Below, piece after piece: positions 9,353-17,023 of a DNA stretch of 64,000 nucleotides. Location: assembly GCF_003601985.1 (NCBI RefSeq), contig NZ_QZXA01000012.1:62001-126000 (forward strand), given 5' to 3'. The position numbers and the translations under genes are program-made. Position 1 is the stretch's first letter, and every line of letters starts with the position of its first letter. Under the pieces are notes generated by a model, which saw only the letters and a list, made by a program, of their open reading frames with translations, searched no databases and was not told where the DNA came from. Source of the stretch: Mesorhizobium jarvisii (GTDB taxonomy: Bacteria; Pseudomonadota; Alphaproteobacteria; Rhizobiales; Rhizobiaceae).

Positions 9353-10267
9353 TCAGGCCGCGGTCCTGCGGATTGCTTGAGCCAAGGCACTTTCCGGCCA
9401 GCCATGCGCCTTGACGCTGTTGACGAAGGCAGATGCCGCTGGTGAGAACCTGCGCCCCGCCACGACCACCAGAGACACTTCCCGCCAGACTTCCGGGTCG
9501 ATGACCGGCCGGACCTGCAAGCCCGGGATCACCGCGCTGAACTCGGGGATGAAGCAAATCCCGAGACCACCTGAGACCATGTTCTGGATCCAGTCCTCAC
9601 GCTCGCTGGCGTAGGAGATCCTGAGCTTCACGCCCCGGTCATTGCACAGGCCGGCGAGGTGATCGCGATACTCGCAGTTCAGCCGCCTGAGGTAATTCTC
9701 GCCGTCGAGTTCGGAGATGGCGACATTGTCGTTGCGGGCCAGCCGATGGCCGTTTGGAAAGGCCAGGACGAAGCGCTCGCGATACAGCGGCGTGACATCG
9801 AACCGCTCCGGAAAACTGTTGCTGGACGCCATGATGGCAACATCGATTTCGCCGGATTCAAGCAGTTGCGAAAGCGAAGCCGGCACGCCTTCCACCAACT
9901 GCAGCTGGATGCCCTGCTGGCGCCTGTTGAATTCGGCCAGCAGGCCGGTGAAGCGGCGCGGACCGATGGTGCACATGACGCCTACCTTGAGATTGGCATT
10001 TTCCAGGCACAAGAACCGCGAGGCCTCCTGCCGCACTCCGGTCAGTTCGTCGAGGATCTGTTGAAACCGGGGGCGCAGCAGCGCGCCCAGGTCGGTCAGG
10101 TGGGTCAGGTTCCGCTCGCGGCGAAACAGCAGGCCGCCGACCTCGTCCTCCAGCTGCTGGATCGCACGCGACAGCGCCGGCTGGGTGACGTTGCACTTTT
10201 CGCCGGCGCGCGTGAAGTTTCGCGTCTCGCACACGGCCAGGAAGTAGCGGATGTGATGAATGTCCAT
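9353..10267 (-). CDS. LysR-family transcriptional regulator
   Basis: Protein of 304 aa with a winged helix-turn-helix (NFTRAGEKCNVTQPALSRAI) and a LysR effector domain. The effector domain has LNCEYRDHLAGLC, two cysteines ten positions apart, roughly where OxyR places its redox pair; a redox role is only a hypothesis. ATG 10267 starts at the family-typical DIHHIRYFLA; the longer frame to 10459 would cover the probable operator. It is flanked by the cupin operon downstream and a 91-aa secreted protein upstream, and is a candidate regulator for the repeated elements at 10.9-12.5 kb. Confidence 0.87.
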   Translation of the reverse strand: MDIHHIRYFLAVCETRNFTRAGEKCNVTQPALSRAIQQLEDEVGGLLFRRERNLTHLTDLGALLRPRFQQILDELTGVRQEASRFLCLENANLKVGVMCTIGPRRFTGLLAEFNRRQQGIQLQLVEGVPASLSQLLESGEIDVAIMASSNSFPERFDVTPLYRERFVLAFPNGHRLARNDNVAISELDGENYLRRLNCEYRDHLAGLCNDRGVKLRISYASEREDWIQNMVSGGLGICFIPEFSAVIPGLQVRPVIDPEVWREVSLVVVAGRRFSPAASAFVNSVKAHGWPESALAQAIRRTAA

Positions 10268-10349
10268 GCCGATTTGTCCCGAATTGCAAACGAAGGTTTT
10301 TCGTAGCTTCGGAGCGTGCAGCAAAGCCTGTCTCGGCGCCAATGCACTA

Positions 10350-10370
10350 CCGCTATAAAGTCGATAGCGG
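10350..10370. promoter_or_regulatory. LysR-type operator candidate (CCGCTAT-N7-ATAGCGG)
   Basis: Perfect 7-bp dyad, arms 10350-10356 and 10364-10370. It includes a T-N11-A core (T10354 to A10366), the generic LysR box. It lies about 85 bp upstream of the LysR start at 10267, where autoregulatory sites usually are. Function is inferred from position and symmetry. Confidence 0.5.
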
Positions 10371-10498
10371 TCCGTCATGGCGCGGCGATCGCGCGTGGTA
10401 GGCATCGTGTTCGGCTGGGACTCGCCGAAAGAGACGATGGCGAGCAGGAGGCTCGCCATCGTCCTGGTGCCGGTGTTGCCCGGGGCGGCCCGAACAGC

Positions 10499-10774
10499 TC
10501 AGTTGGCGCCGCCGAGCGCCTGCAGGTTGGCGCAGAATTCGGCGTGCGGCTTGCTCATCGCCGCATCCTGACATTCCTTCATCATCGCGCCCTGCTTGTC
10601 CTTCGCCATCGCGTCCCAGGCGGCCTTGAACTCGGCCTTGGGCTTCATCGTCTTCATGCTGGCGTCGGTGAAGAAGGGTTGCATGTTGGACGGTTCGTCG
10701 AGTGCGCCGGCGAACGAAACGCCGCTCAGGACGGAAAGGGCAAAAGCGCCGAGGCAGATGGCCTTGATATTCAT
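10499..10774 (-). CDS. Small secreted Met/Cys-containing protein, copy 1
   Basis: 91-aa protein with a signal peptide (MNIKAICLGAFALSVLSG, cleavage near SFA-GA). The mature part holds many Met residues, two Cys (KEC and EFCAN) and ends in ALGGAN. No family is recognised. It is paralogous to the gene at 10966: by hand count 38 of 58 C-terminal residues are identical, including TMKP, AMSKPHA and FCAN. Met, His and Cys content and the nearby bufferin operon allow a metal-related periplasmic role, but that is inference. A conserved 30-bp element lies 137 bp upstream. Confidence 0.7.
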   Translation of the reverse strand: MNIKAICLGAFALSVLSGVSFAGALDEPSNMQPFFTDASMKTMKPKAEFKAAWDAMAKDKQGAMMKECQDAAMSKPHAEFCANLQALGGAN

Positions 10775-10910
10775 GGTAAGATCCTTCTCTGAGGTTGGGC
10801 AATCGTCCCATCGACGACTGCGGTATTGATCGGCAGCAATTTAAAACTCTGCGGTTCCTCCTTGCCGAAATGGACTTTGCTTCAGTCGGCCTGCAACTCG
10901 CCAATGCCAT

Positions 10911-10940
10911 CTGCGTATGAAGTTTATGCCGGTTCTGCAT
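10911..10940. promoter_or_regulatory. Repeated 30-bp regulatory element, copy 1
   Basis: Reads CTGCGTATGAAGTTTATGCC followed by GGTTC and TGCAT. ATGCC-N5-TGCAT carries a T-N11-A LysR-like core (T10927, A10939). It lies upstream of the secreted-protein gene starting at 10774. Extended leftwards to 10900, it matches copy 2 at 27 of 31 positions over 10900-10930. Confidence 0.55.
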
Positions 10941-10965
10941 CCTGCAGATCCTTGGCGGCACGCCG

Positions 10966-11241
10966 CTAGTTGGCACCACCCAGAGCGAGCACGTTGGCGC
11001 AGAATTGGGCATGAGGCTTGCTCATGGCGGGGTCATTGCACGCCTTGGTCATCGTCCGCCGGTCGTGCTTTGACATGGCGAACCAGGCCTTCTTGAACCC
11101 GGCCATCGGCTTCATCGTCGACATCGCGGCGTCGGTATAGAAGGTCGGCAACGCTGCCAGGTCGCTGAAGGGGTCGGCACAAGCCGCCCCGGCAAGAAGA
11201 CCGAGGGCAATCGCCCCCAGACACGCAATTCGTATTCTCAT
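10966..11241 (-). CDS. Small secreted Met/Cys-containing protein, copy 2
   Basis: 91-aa paralogue of the 10499 gene and exactly the same length. It has a signal peptide (MRIRIACLGAIALGLLAG, cleavage near CA-DP), then FYTDAAM, TMKP, FKKAWFAM, two Cys (KAC and QFCAN) and the ALGGAN tail. ATG 11241 has an AAAGGAG site. The frame runs open upstream to 11844, but that part is antisense to another gene. The two copies are in tandem and each is preceded by the same regulatory element, so this is a duplicated transcription unit. Function unknown. Confidence 0.7.
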   Translation of the reverse strand: MRIRIACLGAIALGLLAGAACADPFSDLAALPTFYTDAAMSTMKPMAGFKKAWFAMSKHDRRTMTKACNDPAMSKPHAQFCANVLALGGAN

Positions 11242-11358
11242 GACACACGCTCCTTTGTGCTGAGGCGACCGCCTTGGTGCGGGGTTCAAGCAAGGTTCCC
11301 GGATTTCCGCCTGTCTGACAAAAGCTTGCGGCGTGTGGGCGATCGCAGCCAATGCAAT

Positions 11359-11388
11359 CTGCCTATGGAGTTCATGCCACCTTGGCAT
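11359..11388. promoter_or_regulatory. Repeated 30-bp regulatory element, copy 2
   Basis: Reads CTGCCTATGGAGTTCATGCC followed by ACCTT and GGCAT. The dyad ATGCC-N5-GGCAT is perfect and has a T-N11-A core (T11375, A11387). It sits between divergent genes: 118 bp upstream of the 11241 gene and 76 bp upstream of the 11464 gene, so it could serve both. Confidence 0.6.
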
Positions 11389-11463
11389 TTCGCCGACGGA
11401 AGAAGTTGCGGCAGTCTTTCCATCAAACGCCCAGCCTGGCGTTTTGGGGATGGAGACTGAAAC

Positions 11464-12315
11464 ATGCATATCCAGACCGGAACCGAGACCGACCAAGCCG
11501 TCGTTGCAAGACCCACAGTGGATGACCGGCAGGTCGTGGACATTGTCCTGGCGAGCGACGCGCACGGCGCCTTTGTCTGGGGCGTCTTCGACCGCTTGCT
11601 TGACGAACCCAGCCTTTTCATCGGCAATATCACCGCGTCCGGCTTCGGCGCGATGGAGGCCGCTGTTCTGGCCTATGGCCTGGCGCTGGGCGGCCGGCGC
11701 GGCGCGCGCACCGCGCTCGCCAACTTCTGGCGACGCGTCAGCCACGCATCGATGTTTACCGTCAATGCGGCAAGTCCGCTGCGATCGATCCTGGAGCAGT
11801 CGATCGATATTGCGGTGATCCGCAACAAGAGCCGCCCACTGCAACTGAGCATCCTGGCCTCCAATGCCCGCACCGATGCCGTGAAGATCTTCGCCGGCGA
11901 TCAGTTGTCGATCGACGCGATCCTGGCGGCCGCGACGATCCCGTTCCTCTTCCCGGCCGTCGAGATCGACGGGGAAACCTATTGGGGCGACGGCGATCTT
12001 TCGGCTTCGCCGGCCCTGCCGTCAGATGCCGGTCATCGGCTGGTGGTCACGGGCAAGCCGGCACTGTTCATGACGCCGTGCGCGGATCGCCGCCCCGCCG
12101 CCACTCCTTGTGCGATGAAGTGCGCCCCAACCCAGGCCATCTTCGACAGCCAACACCGCGCCGGCGCGGCCCTGTTCACGAGGCCCTGGACCGACTGGGG
12201 TGAGCTGACCGACATGCGTGACCGGGGACGCGAACGTGCCGGAGACTGGCTTTTCGCCGAGCATTCCATCGCAGACGAATGCTCGGCCGTCGACCGCAAG
12301 AACCGATACGTCTAG
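11464..12315 (+). CDS. Patatin-like pseudoenzyme (catalytic dyad lost)
   Basis: 283-aa protein that follows the patatin fold: DAHGAFVWGVFDRLL, then GAMEAAVLAYGLALGG, then a C-terminal RDRGRERAGDWL segment as in family members. The catalytic features are gone. The glycine-rich oxyanion loop GGGAHGAF reads ASDAHGAF, the GTSAG nucleophile elbow reads ASGFG, and the WDGG dyad Asp motif reads WGDG. The middle part also looks shorter than in active homologues. The frame is uninterrupted, so it is either a maintained pseudoenzyme or a recently decayed gene. ATG 11464 has GGAG 8 bp upstream, and a strong terminator follows at 12373. Confidence 0.72.
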   Translation: MHIQTGTETDQAVVARPTVDDRQVVDIVLASDAHGAFVWGVFDRLLDEPSLFIGNITASGFGAMEAAVLAYGLALGGRRGARTALANFWRRVSHASMFTVNAASPLRSILEQSIDIAVIRNKSRPLQLSILASNARTDAVKIFAGDQLSIDAILAAATIPFLFPAVEIDGETYWGDGDLSASPALPSDAGHRLVVTGKPALFMTPCADRRPAATPCAMKCAPTQAIFDSQHRAGAALFTRPWTDWGELTDMRDRGRERAGDWLFAEHSIADECSAVDRKNRYV

Positions 12316-12372
12316 GCGCCTCCTTCCCGCCTAGCCGCACCTGCTTCGCACACTCCCGAACGCAGGCGCCCA

Positions 12373-12403
12373 GCCCTCCGGTGCCCCCGCCGGAGGGCTT
12401 TTT
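12373..12403 (+). terminator. Rho-independent terminator
   Basis: Perfect 9-bp stem GCCCTCCGG / CCGGAGGGC (12373-12381 and 12390-12398) with an 8-nt loop and a run of five T. It ends the patatin-like gene and insulates the bufferin operon from upstream transcription. Confidence 0.85.
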
Positions 12404-12428
12404 GCGTGTGGCCGCTTCAACATAGTGG

Positions 12429-12458
12429 CCGCGTATCAAATCCATGCCGAGACAGCAT
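12429..12458. promoter_or_regulatory. Repeated 30-bp regulatory element, copy 3
   Basis: Reads CCGCGTATCAAATCCATGCC followed by GAGAC and AGCAT. ATGCC-N5-AGCAT has a T-N11-A core (T12445, A12457). It is 89 bp upstream of the bufferin precursor gene. It shares the GC-S-TAT block and the ATGCC-N5-xGCAT dyad with copies 1 and 2, although this promoter is not part of the tandem duplication. Confidence 0.55.
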
Positions 12459-12546
12459 TTCAGCTCAGCATACGGATCGGGGACACTGCTGGCAGACAGG
12501 TCGCAAGGCCAGTCTTTCCCTCGAAACGCAACCAGGAGACACGACC

Positions 12547-12816
12547 GTGATCAATACCAGGACCCTCATCGGATCGGCCCTCGCAGCCGCCACTTCGCTC
12601 GCCGCCACGGCGGCCTATAGCGGCCCCGCCGCCAAGCCCAGTTTCTCGTTCGAGAAATGCTACGGCGTGGTCAAGGCCGGCCAGAACGACTGCCAGACCG
12701 CGACGCATTCCTGCGCCGGCACCGCCACCGCCGACAACCAGCCGGATTCCTGGCTCTACGTGCCCGCCGGCAGCTGCGCCAAGATCTCCGGCGGCAGCGA
12801 CAAGCCGAAAGCCTGA
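12547..12816 (+). CDS. bufA1: Bufferin precursor peptide, DUF2282 (BufA1/GigA type)
   Basis: 89-aa secreted peptide with a signal peptide of about 25 residues (ending near TAAYS) and a mature core with four cysteines: EKCYGV, NDCQTA, HSCAGT and GSCAKI. DUF2282 proteins of this type are the substrates of the DUF692 enzyme encoded next door. In Caulobacter such bufferins are ribosomal peptides whose cysteines are modified and which help cells withstand copper. A GTG start is chosen because AGGAGA lies 8 bp upstream and the signal peptide begins there. It is the first gene of a bufABCD-like operon after a terminator and regulatory element. Confidence 0.9.
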   Translation: MINTRTLIGSALAAATSLAATAAYSGPAAKPSFSFEKCYGVVKAGQNDCQTATHSCAGTATADNQPDSWLYVPAGSCAKISGGSDKPKA

Positions 12817-12857
12817 ACCATCCAGACTTCAAGCCACCCCTTGAAAGGAGCAGACCG

Positions 12858-13886
12858 ATGCCCCGTGCGTTTCAACCCCTCGCGATTCCCGCATCAGCGG
12901 GCATCGGTCTCCGCTCCCCTCACATCGGTGAAATGCTGACCCGAAGGCCTTCCGCCGGCTGGCTCGAGGTTCATGCCGAGAATTACATGGGAGATGGCGC
13001 CGGCGTCGAGGCGCTGGAACGATTGCGCCAGACCTATCCGCTGTCGGTGCATGGTGTCGGCCTGTCGCTGGGCAGCGCGCGAGGAGTGAGCCCCGATCAT
13101 CTGGAGCGGCTGCGCAAGGTCTGCGAGCGCTTCCAGCCGGATCTTGTTTCCGAGCATCTTGCGTGGAGCGTCGCCGACGGCGCCTACCTCAACGATCTTT
13201 TGCCGCTGCGCTACGACGAAGAGGCCCTGGCGATCGTGGCCCGCAATGTCGCGACAGTCCAGGATACGCTGAATTGCCAAGTGCTGATCGAAAATCTGTC
13301 CGCCTATGTTGCCTTTGCAGACTCCTCGATGAACGAGGCCGAATTCCTGGCCGAGCTCGTGGAGCGGACCGGCTGCGGACTGTTGCTGGATGTCAACAAT
13401 GTCCAGGTCTCGGCGCACAATCTGCAATATGATGCAAAAGCCTTCATCGATGCGCTGCCAGTAGAGGCTATCGGTGAGATCCATCTTGCCGGACATGCGA
13501 CCAATCACGTCGGGACCGACACCGTGCTCATCGACGATCATGGCTCGCGCGTGCCACCGGTTGTCTGGAGCCTCTACCAGCATGCCATAGACCGGCTCGG
13601 ACCGCGCCCGACGCTGATCGAATGGGACACCGACGTCCCGGTTCTCGATGTTCTGCTCGGTGAAGCCATGTGGGCCGACATGCTCACTGCTTCGATCATG
13701 TTCAACCGCAAGCAAGCCGCCAGACAAACTGCGACAGTCACGCCGCAGCCGATGCCCACCTCCCTTTCCTTCGAAACCGAAACGACGACGAGCATGCCAG
13801 TGCTTGCCGCATTTGCAGCTGCCAGGGCCGCCCGGCCTTCTGCAGCGCTGCCCTCAATCGAGGAGGGATACCATGCTGCCGCTTGA
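12858..13886 (+). CDS. bufB1: DUF692 multinuclear iron oxidase (BufB1/GigB type)
   Basis: 342-aa enzyme of the MNIO (DUF692, MbnB-like) family, TIM-barrel iron enzymes that oxidatively modify cysteines of precursor peptides. Family motifs in order are GIGLRSPH, WLEVHAENYM, SVHGVGLSLGS, SEHLAWS, IENLSAY, LLLDVNNVQVSAHN, EIHLAGHA, DDHGSRVP and IEWDTDVP; several of these His, Glu and Asp residues are iron ligands in the family. The likely substrate is the adjacent DUF2282 peptide. About 50 C-terminal residues beyond the domain are low-complexity and Ala/Thr-rich, which is unusual. ATG 12858 has AAAGGAG. It overlaps the next gene by 14 bp. Confidence 0.9.
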   Translation: MPRAFQPLAIPASAGIGLRSPHIGEMLTRRPSAGWLEVHAENYMGDGAGVEALERLRQTYPLSVHGVGLSLGSARGVSPDHLERLRKVCERFQPDLVSEHLAWSVADGAYLNDLLPLRYDEEALAIVARNVATVQDTLNCQVLIENLSAYVAFADSSMNEAEFLAELVERTGCGLLLDVNNVQVSAHNLQYDAKAFIDALPVEAIGEIHLAGHATNHVGTDTVLIDDHGSRVPPVVWSLYQHAIDRLGPRPTLIEWDTDVPVLDVLLGEAMWADMLTASIMFNRKQAARQTATVTPQPMPTSLSFETETTTSMPVLAAFAAARAARPSAALPSIEEGYHAAA

Positions 13887-14658
13887 GCATCTGCAGACCA
13901 GCATGGCGCGCTCCGTGCTTGCCATCGAGCCATTGGTCAGCGCGAAAATGCTGACCGCCGGCAAGGCCGATCCGTTGGCCCGCCTGCGCATTTATCAGAA
14001 CAACACGCGCAGTTCGCTCACCGCGGTGCTGATGGCGGTCTTTCCCGTCACGGTTCGCCTTGTCGACGAACGGTTCTTCCGCTTCGTGGCGAGCGAGTTC
14101 ATCCGGCGCCACCCACCGGTGGAGTCCCGGCTGGCGCACTATGGCGCCGGCTTCCCGCGCTTCCTGAAGACGATCGACACGCTTTCCGATATGCCTATCG
14201 TCGCCGAAACGGCGCGGCTCGAATGGGCCATTGCCGAGGCACTCGACGTGGCCTCGCTACCGCCTCGGACCCTGGCGGAATTTGACAATACCGATCTGGG
14301 GCCTTCGCTCGATATCCTGTTGCAGCCATCGCTGCGATTGATTGTCTCGCACTGGTCGATCCTGTCGGTGTGGACAGCGCATCAGCAGGGCGCGGCCGTC
14401 GACCACCACAGCCCCTGGACGAGGCGCTCCGAACGCGTGGCGTTGTGGCGCGCGGGAGACAGCGTCCGGCTGGTTCTGCTCGATCGCGCGAATTTCGCCT
14501 TCCGGCATTCCCTGAATCACGGTCTTGGCCTGGAGCACGCAACAACCCGTGCCCTCGCCCTCGATCCGGCGTTCAACCTCGTGTCCGCGCTCGTGCGCCT
14601 GTTCGGCGACGGGCTCGTCACAAACCTGCGCATCGCCGCGCATCCCCTCTCGAACTGA
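13873..14658 (+). CDS. bufC1: DUF2063 partner protein (BufC1/GigC type)
   Basis: 261-aa protein with an N-terminal DUF2063 domain (RLRIYQNNTRSSLTAVL, FPVTVRLVDERFF, FIRRHPP) and a less conserved C-terminal half. DUF2063 proteins accompany DUF692 enzymes and are thought to recognise the precursor peptide and deliver it to the oxidase. The family was earlier labelled as DNA-binding, but context supports the partner role. ATG 13873 lies inside the end of bufB1 with GGAGGG upstream, so the two are translationally coupled. Confidence 0.87.
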   Translation: MLPLEHLQTSMARSVLAIEPLVSAKMLTAGKADPLARLRIYQNNTRSSLTAVLMAVFPVTVRLVDERFFRFVASEFIRRHPPVESRLAHYGAGFPRFLKTIDTLSDMPIVAETARLEWAIAEALDVASLPPRTLAEFDNTDLGPSLDILLQPSLRLIVSHWSILSVWTAHQQGAAVDHHSPWTRRSERVALWRAGDSVRLVLLDRANFAFRHSLNHGLGLEHATTRALALDPAFNLVSALVRLFGDGLVTNLRIAAHPLSN

Positions 14659-14669
14659 TGGAGACAATC

Positions 14670-15146
14670 ATGTCCGCAATTTCAGATCATTCCTCGACCA
14701 GCCTAGGCGGCTTCGTCGCTGTCTACCGGCGCATCATCAAGCTGCCAGAACGCATTCCATTTTCGCTGATCCAGCTTGCGGCCCGCGTCGCGGTCTCACA
14801 TGTCTTTTGGCAATCCGCGCAGTCGAAGCTGGCATCCTGGCCGGTGACGCTGCAGCTCTTCGCCAATGAATACAATCTGCCGTTCATCGATCCGTCGATC
14901 GCGGCGCCGCTCGCAACGGCCGCGGAACTCACGGGTTCGGTGCTGCTCTTCCTGGGGCTATTGTCCCGCCTTGGCGCACTGATGCTGCTCGGTGTCGTAT
15001 CGGTAATCCAGATCTTCGTTTTCCCGGAAAACTGGGCCGAGCATCTGCTGTGGGCCTCGCTGCTGCTGCTCGTGCTGACCCGGGGCGCTGGCGTCTTTTC
15101 GCTCGATCACGTTGCAGAGCGGTCTTTTTCAGCATCCAGAAAGTGA
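14670..15146 (+). CDS. bufD1: DoxX-family membrane protein (BufD1/GigD type)
   Basis: 158-aa integral membrane protein with about four hydrophobic segments, of the DoxX/DoxD type (FSLIQLAARVAVSHVFWQSA, LLSRLGALMLLG, AEHLLWASLLLLVLTRG). DoxX-like genes end the gig/buf operon of Caulobacter, and the position here is the same; the molecular role is not established. ATG 14658 overlaps the bufC1 stop as ATGA, but ATG 14670 has GGAG 6 bp upstream and is preferred. Confidence 0.83.
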   Translation: MSAISDHSSTSLGGFVAVYRRIIKLPERIPFSLIQLAARVAVSHVFWQSAQSKLASWPVTLQLFANEYNLPFIDPSIAAPLATAAELTGSVLLFLGLLSRLGALMLLGVVSVIQIFVFPENWAEHLLWASLLLLVLTRGAGVFSLDHVAERSFSASRK

Positions 15147-15172
15147 AGATGTCGACCAGATAGGGAAGCACG

Positions 15173-15880
15173 ATGCGCATCTTCATCGTCCATGCCCACC
15201 CCGAGCCCAACAGCTTCAACGGCGCCCTGACCCGCGCAGCACAGGCGGCACTGTCCCGGGCGGGACACGAGGTCATTGTTTCCGATCTCTATGCCATGGG
15301 CTTCAATCCGGTATCAGATCGCCGCAACTTCACGACCATCCGAGATGCCGACTATTACCGCCAGCAATCAGAGGAGGCGAACGCGGCTGCCCATAACGGG
15401 TTCGCCCCGGACATCCAGGCCGAGATGGACAAACTCTTCTGGTGCGACGCCTTGATCCTGCAGTTTCCCCTCTGGTGGTTCGGGCTGCCGGCGATCCTCA
15501 AGGGCTGGGTTGACCGGGTGTTCGCGGCGGGTGGCCGTGTCTACGGCGGCGGCAAATGGTATGATCGCGGTGTCTTCGCAGGAAAGCGCGCGATGTGTTC
15601 CGTCACGATCGGAGGACCGCCGCCGATCTATTCGAGCCGCGGACTGAATGGGCCAATCGCTGAAATCCTGTTCCCGATCAACCACGGGATGCTCTACTTT
15701 GTGGGGTTTACGGTGATCGAGCCGTTCCTTGTGCACGCACCAGCGCGCATCAGCGACCGTGAGCGCCGGATGTGCCTCGATCGTTACCGTGAACGCGTCC
15801 TCGGCCTCGCGCATGCCCCTACTGTCGCTTATCCGAAGCTCGCGGACTTTGACGACACACACGTTTTGAAATCGGCGTGA
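15173..15880 (+). CDS. NAD(P)H-dependent quinone-reductase-like flavoprotein
   Basis: 235-aa protein of the NQO1/flavodoxin-like fold family. Visible are the N-terminal flavin strand RIFIVHAHPEPNSFN, DLYAMGF, the cofactor loop QFPLWWFGLPAILKGW and the FMN/FAD region DRVFAAGGRVYGGG. Family members carry out two-electron reduction of quinones or similar acceptors with NAD(P)H. It starts 26 bp after the DoxX gene on the same strand, so it may belong to the bufferin transcript, although it is not a standard member of that operon. It converges with the LysR gene at 15945. Confidence 0.83.
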   Translation: MRIFIVHAHPEPNSFNGALTRAAQAALSRAGHEVIVSDLYAMGFNPVSDRRNFTTIRDADYYRQQSEEANAAAHNGFAPDIQAEMDKLFWCDALILQFPLWWFGLPAILKGWVDRVFAAGGRVYGGGKWYDRGVFAGKRAMCSVTIGGPPPIYSSRGLNGPIAEILFPINHGMLYFVGFTVIEPFLVHAPARISDRERRMCLDRYRERVLGLAHAPTVAYPKLADFDDTHVLKSA

Positions 15881-15944
15881 AACAAGTTGGCGCTGTTCAT
15901 CAGGACAGTGAACCGCGCGCTGGCCAAAGCCGCATGGGACTAGC

Positions 15945-16853
15945 CTAAAGGCCGCTTGGATCCTTGGCGTCCAGCGCCATCTGCCAGTCATACTCCATGA
16001 CCGCCTTGGCGAATGCGGCGATGGCGGGCGAAGGCGAGCGCTCCGCGACGGACACCAGCGACACTTCGCGCACAATCTCGGGATCGACAACCAGCCGGTG
16101 GCAGACGCCTGGCTGGCTGGCCGAAAATTCCGCGATGAAGCATACGCCCATCCCCGCCGCGACCATCGCGAGGATCCAGTCCTCGCGCTCGCTGCGATAG
16201 GCGCTCTTGATCTCGAAGCCGAGGTTTTGGCAGAGCGCGTCGATGTGGTTGCCGTATTCGCAGTTGATGCGCTCGAGATAGGGCTCGCTGCGCACATCGC
16301 TCAGCTGCAGCGTATTGCGCGTCTCGAACGGATGTCCAGTCGAGAAGGCGAGGCCGAAGCGCTCCGTATAGACCAGCTCCGCCTTAAGCCGGTGATCGAA
16401 CGGCTGCGGCCGCGCCAAGAGCGCGATATCCAGTTTGCCTTCCAGCAAGAGATCGCTGAGATGATCGGCGGCGCCTTCGATCACAGTGACCTCGATGCCG
16501 GGATAGCGTTCGCGGAAGGCATTGAGGAAGCCGATGAAGCGCAGCGGGCCGATGGTGCACATGACACCCAGCGTCACTGGCGCCGTCTCCAGCGACAGGA
16601 AGTTTTTGGCCGTGCGCTTGGCATGCTCCGAGCGCTGCGCGATCTCGTCGAGGTGACTCCGCATCAGCCGGCCGAAATCGCTGAGCTGGACATGGCCCTT
16701 GTCGCGATGGAACAGGAGACCGCCGAGTTCCGCTTCAAGCTTCTGGATGGCGCGCGTGAGCGCAGGCTGGGTGACGTGCGCTAGGTCGGCCGCACGACGA
16801 AAGTTGAGCGTCTGGCAGGCTGCCAAAAAGTAGCGAATCTCATGCATTTCCAT
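15945..16853 (-). CDS. LysR-family transcriptional regulator
   Basis: 302-aa LysR protein with a winged helix-turn-helix (NFRRAADLAHVTQPALTRAI) and an effector domain. It has the motif INCEYGNHIDALC with two cysteines ten apart, as in the LysR at 9353. ATG 16853 begins at the family-typical EMHEIRYFLA; the frame extends 10 codons upstream. It is divergent from the methyltransferase/ABM pair and convergent with the quinone-reductase-like gene; the divergent pair is the most likely target. Confidence 0.87.
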   Translation of the reverse strand: MEMHEIRYFLAACQTLNFRRAADLAHVTQPALTRAIQKLEAELGGLLFHRDKGHVQLSDFGRLMRSHLDEIAQRSEHAKRTAKNFLSLETAPVTLGVMCTIGPLRFIGFLNAFRERYPGIEVTVIEGAADHLSDLLLEGKLDIALLARPQPFDHRLKAELVYTERFGLAFSTGHPFETRNTLQLSDVRSEPYLERINCEYGNHIDALCQNLGFEIKSAYRSEREDWILAMVAAGMGVCFIAEFSASQPGVCHRLVVDPEIVREVSLVSVAERSPSPAIAAFAKAVMEYDWQMALDAKDPSGL

Positions 16854-17023
16854 GACACATCCCCACTGATGCCCGGCATGCATCGCCGCAATCAGAAGTC
16901 GGCATTATCGGCGGTCCCTATCCTTAGGTAAACTTTCTCCGCTGTCCATGGCGAGGCCAATACGGCGGGAGCAGGCTTGTCGCCCTTGGCGAGTGTTTGG
17001 GATCGAGCTGGAGGAGAAAGCCG

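Noticed and set aside
12894..13727. 277-aa minus-strand open frame
   Set aside because: Antisense to the DUF692 gene, no motifs or ribosome site.
12547..14658. Methanobactin biosynthesis operon
   Set aside because: The DUF692 enzyme is MbnB-like, but the precursor is a DUF2282 peptide with signal peptide and the partner is DUF2063, not MbnA/MbnC; bufferin is the better match.
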